NCBI GenBank assembly: GCA_002412925.1
Contig: DHVZ01000031.1
Location: forward strand, 18,103 to 36,232
DNA: 18,130 bases
Reading direction: 5' to 3'
From: Anaerolineales bacterium UBA5195
Lineage (GTDB): Bacteria > Chloroflexota > Anaerolineae > Anaerolineales > Villigracilaceae
Shown here in pieces: positions 14,525-18,130 of the stretch; within the stretch, counting starts at the first letter, position 1; each line of letters begins with the position of its first letter. A program made the translations under genes and the position numbers. Under the pieces are notes generated by a model that saw only the letters and a list, made by a program, of their open reading frames with translations, did no database searches and had not been told where the DNA came from.

Positions 14525-15567
14525 GTGATGTGCTTATCTCTCCGTTGGGTCGTTCCCCTGGCGCAGTCAGCGGTGTTTATTTCGCCTTGCGCGAAAAAGG
14601 TTTCAACATCGACCGGGTAGTGACGGTTGGCACATCTCACCCGGTGGTGATTCGGGCCTCACAGGATTTTCTCTCGCGTTTGTTTGCCGCCCTCGATGTG
14701 GAGTATGAAGCCATCCACCTCGAGGGGCTGGATTTCACCAGTGAGAGAAAGATTGTCATGCTGCACACCCGCCGCATGGGGGTTGAAATTGAACGCGCCC
14801 GCGCGGCAGGCGGCCAGGTTCATATCTCTGTCACTGGCGGACGCAGCGGCATGGGTGCCCTGGCAGCCCTGGCGGCTCAGTTCTATGGTGCATCCCATCT
14901 GTGGCATCTTTCAGTACCGTTGGAAATTGAGAAAATGGGCGATACTGAACAGTTGGCCGGGCTGATTTCTACGTCCGATTTTCTGGCTTCACCTGCCCTC
15001 AACCCAACCCTGGCCGGTGAGCAGGCATACAGTCTGGTTTCTCTGCCGTTTAGTGATTTTAGCGGCATCAAGAGCCTGCTGACCTATTATGCCCAATTCG
15101 GCAAACTCCCCGACGCCGCCAGTGTTGCCATGCTGGCTTTTATCAAGGATGCCGGTCTGTCGGTGGACATGCTACGCCAGGTTTATCCCGCCGGGGCCTC
15201 GTTTGAAGACCTGGATGATTATTTCAGGCTGGTGGAACGTTATTGGCAGGCAAACGAAGCACACACCCGCGAAAGTATCCTGATGGAAATTGGCGCCTGG
15301 ATGGAGCGCACCGGCATTCTGGCCCCCGAAGACCGGGAGCGGCTGACTCTTTTGCTGCACGCCAACGGCTCAGCCGATGAATTGCTGCAAATGGTCAAAA
15401 AAGATCCGACCGGTATTTGGGCCTATATAAAGAAGATTTGGAACTCTATCAAGAATAACAAGGATCAACTTGACGTGCTTATGAAAGCCAGTGACTTGTT
15501 TCTGAAACTGGGCGACTTTTATCTGAAGTACAAAGCCTCAACTCTAATTCTACCCCCTGTCCCGTAA
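14521..15567 (+). CDS. CARF-domain protein with an uncharacterised helical C-terminal half
   Basis: 348 residues; start within ATGA overlapping the previous stop, GGAGG 5-6 nt upstream. The N-terminal half is a Rossmann-like CARF fold: VLISPLGRSPGAVSGVYFAL (4-23), RVVTVGTSH (32-40), then HISVTGGRSGMGALAALAAQ (101-120), the conserved TGGR/K-type ligand loop of the Csx1 / ring-nuclease group. It should bind the cyclic oligoadenylate made by Cas10. The second half (about 175-348) is helical and matches nothing I know. RLTLLLH (274-280) fits the loose Rx4-6H spacing of HEPN RNases but lacks the usual polar residue after Arg, so I do not call HEPN. Alternatives are a ring nuclease that shuts the signal off, or a new effector. 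It is followed 4 nt later by cas6. Confidence 0.8.
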   Translation: MSDVLISPLGRSPGAVSGVYFALREKGFNIDRVVTVGTSHPVVIRASQDFLSRLFAALDVEYEAIHLEGLDFTSERKIVMLHTRRMGVEIERARAAGGQVHISVTGGRSGMGALAALAAQFYGASHLWHLSVPLEIEKMGDTEQLAGLISTSDFLASPALNPTLAGEQAYSLVSLPFSDFSGIKSLLTYYAQFGKLPDAASVAMLAFIKDAGLSVDMLRQVYPAGASFEDLDDYFRLVERYWQANEAHTRESILMEIGAWMERTGILAPEDRERLTLLLHANGSADELLQMVKKDPTGIWAYIKKIWNSIKNNKDQLDVLMKASDLFLKLGDFYLKYKASTLILPPVP

Positions 15568-15571
15568 ACTC

Positions 15572-16510
15572 ATGCTTCTTTCCGTTGTTCTTGAATTGTT
15601 GCCGCTTGAAAGTAAAACAGCCTCCGGTACATCCGGGCGCGATACCCAGGCCTGGTTTATCAAGACCATCGCCGAGTTTGACGCACAGATGGGCGATGTT
15701 ATTCATCCGCAGGCCGAAAAAGTCCGCGAAACATCCCAGCAGCAAAAACGGCCTTACACCACTTCGGGGTTGATGCTATCATCTGGGCCAGATTCTTCTC
15801 ACGAAAAAGCAAAAACTGCCAGAAAAAACCGCCCCACCTGGAAGCCGGTCTACACAGGCTATGCGTTCTCCGAAAGCCAACCGGTTTATGTGCGTTTATC
15901 CAGTTTATCTGCTGAGTTGAGCGCGTTGCTTCAGTCTCAAATCGTCCATTCCCTGCAGGGGCGCGTTATTACTCTGTTGGAAACCACCTTTACCATCCAT
16001 GCAGTACACACGACATCTGAGGATCATGCCTGGGCCGGGACTTCGGATTATACCCAACTGGTGCGCCAGAATCAGGGGCCGGTTGGAAAGCAAATTGATC
16101 TGGAATTTGCCTCCCCCACCACCTTCCGCTCGAACCAGGATGATATTCCCCTGCCGCTGCCGGAACATATTCTGCGCTCGTGGTGGCTGCACTGGAACGC
16201 TTTTTCGCCTCCTGAATTCAAGATTGATATGGACTGGCCCCGCTTTGCGGCAGATTGTGTGCGAGTGACCTCCCTGCGCAACCTTTCGACCACCCACTGG
16301 TTGTTTGCCAACGGCAAACGAGGTGGCGCAACCGGCTATTACGGGCAGGTTGCGCTGGCGGTTCGCCCTCCGCGCCTGGATTCTTCCTGGGCTGAGCACG
16401 CGCTTGGCGCAGAACAAGTCTTGCACACGCTGGCTGCTTATAGTCTGTACTGCGGCACTGGCCGACAGACTACGATGGGCATGGGCCAGACCCGGCTGGA
16501 CGAATCCTGA
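15572..16510 (+). CDS. cas6: Cas6 pre-crRNA endoribonuclease
   Basis: 312 residues. ATG is 4 nt after the CARF stop; no clear Shine-Dalgarno, so translational coupling is likely. Cas6 cuts repeat RNA to leave an 8-nt tag, here predicted ATTGAAGC. It has two RAMP/ferredoxin halves: an N-terminal one (MLLSVVLELLPLE, with AWFIKTIAEFDAQMGDVIH, His45 being a candidate catalytic His) and a C-terminal one with FASPTTFRSN, WPRFAADCVRVT, GGATGYYGQVALAV and the hallmark glycine-rich end YCGTGRQTTMGMGQTR (about 293-308). A run of Lys/Arg near 77-88 suits RNA binding. It is the last operon gene and abuts the leader of array 4. Its 3' end is duplicated after that array. Confidence 0.92.
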   Translation: MLLSVVLELLPLESKTASGTSGRDTQAWFIKTIAEFDAQMGDVIHPQAEKVRETSQQQKRPYTTSGLMLSSGPDSSHEKAKTARKNRPTWKPVYTGYAFSESQPVYVRLSSLSAELSALLQSQIVHSLQGRVITLLETTFTIHAVHTTSEDHAWAGTSDYTQLVRQNQGPVGKQIDLEFASPTTFRSNQDDIPLPLPEHILRSWWLHWNAFSPPEFKIDMDWPRFAADCVRVTSLRNLSTTHWLFANGKRGGATGYYGQVALAVRPPRLDSSWAEHALGAEQVLHTLAAYSLYCGTGRQTTMGMGQTRLDES

Positions 16511-16762
16511 GTTTATATTTCCCCGGCGCTCTGTGAAGAAAATCACATTGCGGTGATTGCCCTTCGCAAAGCGCGAAAAACTGCAAAAACGCGCGAAACA
16601 TCGCGTAAGTGGTCGCTGGGTGTATGGAGCAAACGCAAGATGAACTGAAGTTTTGCAGGTTTTTGCGTTTGCTCCATGTCAGGTTTGCAAGGCTGGTACA
16701 ATCAGGCGCAAGGCTTTGCTTAGAAGAGATTTCATGCGATTCAATGTGATTTCTCAGCAGCC
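16511..16762 (+). promoter_or_regulatory. Leader of CRISPR array 4
   Basis: No gene. It holds a short TTCGC/GCGAA hairpin at 16563-16577, AAACTGCAAAAACGCGCGAA, and a perfect 15-bp inverted repeat (ATGGAGCAAACGCAA at 16624-16638 with TTGCGTTTGCTCCAT at 16663-16677). A TGGTACAAT -10-like box lies at about 16693-16701 with no clear -35. The start (16511-16600) reappears after array 4 at 18043-18130, and the inverted repeat reappears, degraded, before array 1. Confidence 0.65.
16624..16677. repeat. 15-bp perfect inverted repeat in leader 4
   Basis: ATGGAGCAAACGCAA and TTGCGTTTGCTCCAT flank a 24-nt centre containing GAAGTTTTGCAGG. A 14-nt imperfect version sits at about 3811-3868 in leader 1. It could be a binding site for integrase, IHF-like or regulatory proteins, or a structured leader RNA. 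Confidence 0.6.
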
Positions 16763-17717
16763 GTCCCAACTACCCTGACCCGATTGAGGGTATTGAAGCT
16801 AGCTTGAGATTGTTGAAAACTTCTTTAACAGAACAGATGGTCCCAACCACCCTAACCCGATTGAGGGTATTGAAGCTAATACAAAACCGTAGAATCTGTA
16901 GCAAGAATTGTCTCCATGTCCCAACCACCCTGACCCGATTGAGGGTATTGAAGCTACGGTGACTTGTACGCCTGCATCGCTACTGCGAGTATTGTGAGGT
17001 CCCAACCACCCTGACCCGATTGAGGGTATTGAAGCGCGGTGAAACTGGTTGCTTGCTCACTAACTGCAGTGATGGTCCCAACCACCCTGACCCGATTGAG
17101 GGTATTGAAGCAGCATAGCCAGCAGTTCTAAAGCTTCGCGCCACGGGATGGTCCCAACCACCCTGACCCGATTGAGGGTATTGAAGCTAGGCGTCACTGT
17201 GCGGGCTTCTGCGGCGCTTTGTTCGTCCCAACCACCCTGACCCGATTGAGGGTATTGAAGCTCCCAGTTAGGCGCCTTACCACTTTCGCGGTATTCGGTC
17301 AGTCCCAACCACCCTGACCCGATTGAGGGTATTGAAGCTGGCTAACTCTTCAAACGTGGCCAAGCTAATGCTCAAGCTACTCCCTACTACCATGACCCGA
17401 TTGAGGGTATTGAAGCCTGTTGTAAAGTTCTCTAACCCCGCGGGTATAGATGACTCCCTACTACCATGACCCGATTGAGGGTATTGAAGCATTCCGAAGG
17501 GGAACGTCACCTGAACCCCTTGAATCATGTCCCTATTACCCTGACCCGATTGAGGGTATTGAAGCTCCTCGGCGACGTCCCACATTCCTGTTTTGGCGGG
17601 ATTGTCCTAACCACCATGACCCGACTGAGGGTATTGAAGCATGATTGCTTTTTCGATCATTTGCCGCCCGCCAGGTATCAATCCCTACCACCCTGACCCG
17701 ATTGAGGGTATTGAAGC
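16763..17717 (+). CRISPR. CRISPR array 4 (13 repeats, 12 spacers)
   Basis: 37-nt repeats start at 16763, 16840, 16918, 16999, 17075, 17151, 17225, 17302, 17380, 17454, 17529, 17604 and 17681. Spacers are 37-44 nt, all distinct by eye. The repeat starts GTCCCAACCACCCTGACCCG, then ATTGAGGGTATTGAAGC. It differs from arrays 1-3 at the 5' end and by CCCTGACCC in place of CCCAGACCC, but keeps the same 3' half and tag. From 17380 on, repeats drift (TCCCTACTACCATGACCCG), which marks the old end. No terminator hairpin follows; the last repeat runs into the cas6 fragment. Confidence 0.97.
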
Positions 17718-17743
17718 TTCTGGCTGTGCGGCAAGTAAGCGGG

Positions 17744-18042
17744 GTAGAAATTGGGTTTCATCCACAATGGCCCAGGTTCGCGGCAGATTGTGTGGGCGTG
17801 TCTTCAAGGTGCAATGTTTCGACAATCCACTGGTTATTTGCCAGTGGCCAACGCGGTGGCGCAACCGGTTTTTATGGGGATGTATGCATGGTGTGCGCAA
17901 GTCTGATCCCGATTCTGATTGGTTTGAACATGCCATTGGGGTCGGGCAGGCGTTACACACACTCTGTGCTTACAGCCTGTACTGCGGTACTGGCCACCAG
18001 ATCACGATGGGCATGAGCCAGGCCCGGTTGGATAAATCCTGA
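17744..18042 (+). pseudogene. Duplicated, frameshifted 3' fragment of cas6
   Basis: The translation is homologous to the last 90-odd residues of the intact Cas6. WPRFAADCVGVSSRCNVST and HWLFASGQRGGATGFYGDV lie in one frame. HAIGVGQALHTLCAYSLYCG and TGHQITMGMSQARLDKS, ending in TGA at 18042, lie in another. A loss of 1 nt relative to cas6 between about 17880 and 17915 explains the shift. It has no start codon context and begins 26 nt after the last repeat of array 4. The fragment is dead as a Cas6 but marks the edge of a tandem duplication. Confidence 0.9.
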
Positions 18043-18130
18043 GTTTATATTTCCCCTGGCAATCGGTGGAGAAAATCACATTACGGTGGTTGCCCTTCGC
18101 AAAGTGCGAAAAACTGCAAAAACGCGCGAA
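18043..18130 (+). repeat. Second copy of the start of leader 4
   Basis: GAGTTTATATTTCCCC, GAAAATCACATT, TGCCCTTCGCAAAG and AAACTGCAAAAACGCGCGAA all match the sequence directly after cas6 (16509-16600) with few changes. The copy is cut by the window edge, so another leader and array probably follow. Confidence 0.85.

Noticed and set aside
15340..15363. HEPN RNase motif RLTLLLH in the CARF protein
   Set aside because: The spacing fits Rx4-6H, but the polar residue normally after Arg is missing and the motif is common by chance in helices; kept only as a possibility.
17641..18042. A 133-aa gene after array 4
   Set aside because: Its first part is CRISPR repeat and spacer, and its end is the shifted cas6 fragment; it is a pseudogene remnant.
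1..18130. tRNA, rRNA, insertion sequence, transposase or integrase
   Set aside because: None seen on either strand; the duplications here are cas6-leader-array units and leader copies, without transposase-like ends.

Overview
This window is mostly a complete type III-D-like CRISPR-Cas locus on the + strand. It is flanked on the left by a minus-strand cluster of DNA-replication and ssDNA-binding genes. Moderately high GC, compact overlapping operons and the III-D gene order fit a Chloroflexota-type (Anaerolineae-like) bacterium. That taxonomic guess is an inference; no rRNA or other marker gene is present.

Region 1 (1-3660, minus strand). Reading right to left: a consensus promoter (3629-3659), a structured leader, a small OB-fold/SSB-like protein (3047-3478), a strong two-way terminator (2933-2997), a SWIM zinc-finger protein with a nested in-frame start (1628-2635), a canonical SSB (1132-1566), and a DNA polymerase III beta clamp that runs off the left edge (1-1037). 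This looks like an accessory replication module, as found on plasmids or integrative elements.

Region 2 (about 3700-6570). Three CRISPR arrays lie in tandem, each with its own leader and an extended -10 box (TGCTAAAAT) exactly 37 nt before the first repeat. They share a 37-nt repeat ending GGGTATTGAAGC, with 5, 13 and 9 clear repeats, and each ends in a degenerate repeat. Arrays 1 and 2 run directly into terminator hairpins, and the loops of these two hairpins are exact reverse complements of each other.

Region 3 (6658-16510). A good promoter (TTGACT-17-CATAAT) precedes a tightly packed operon: HD-less Cas10, Cas7-like, Csx10 (Cas5-like), Cas11-like small subunit, Cas7-like, Cas7-like, Csx19-like, Cas7-like, an unrecognised 123-aa helical protein, a CARF-domain protein and Cas6. 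Cas10 keeps the GGDD cyclase motif, so the expected logic is: Cas6 processes crRNA; the Cas7/Csx10/Cas11 backbone binds crRNA and cuts target RNA; Cas10 makes cyclic oligoadenylate; the CARF protein senses or degrades it. Neither cas1 nor cas2 is present.

Region 4 (16511-18130). A fourth array of 13 repeats has its own leader. It is followed by a frameshifted duplicate of the cas6 3' end and of the leader start. This implies tandem duplication of a [cas6 end - leader - array] unit, probably continuing past the right edge.
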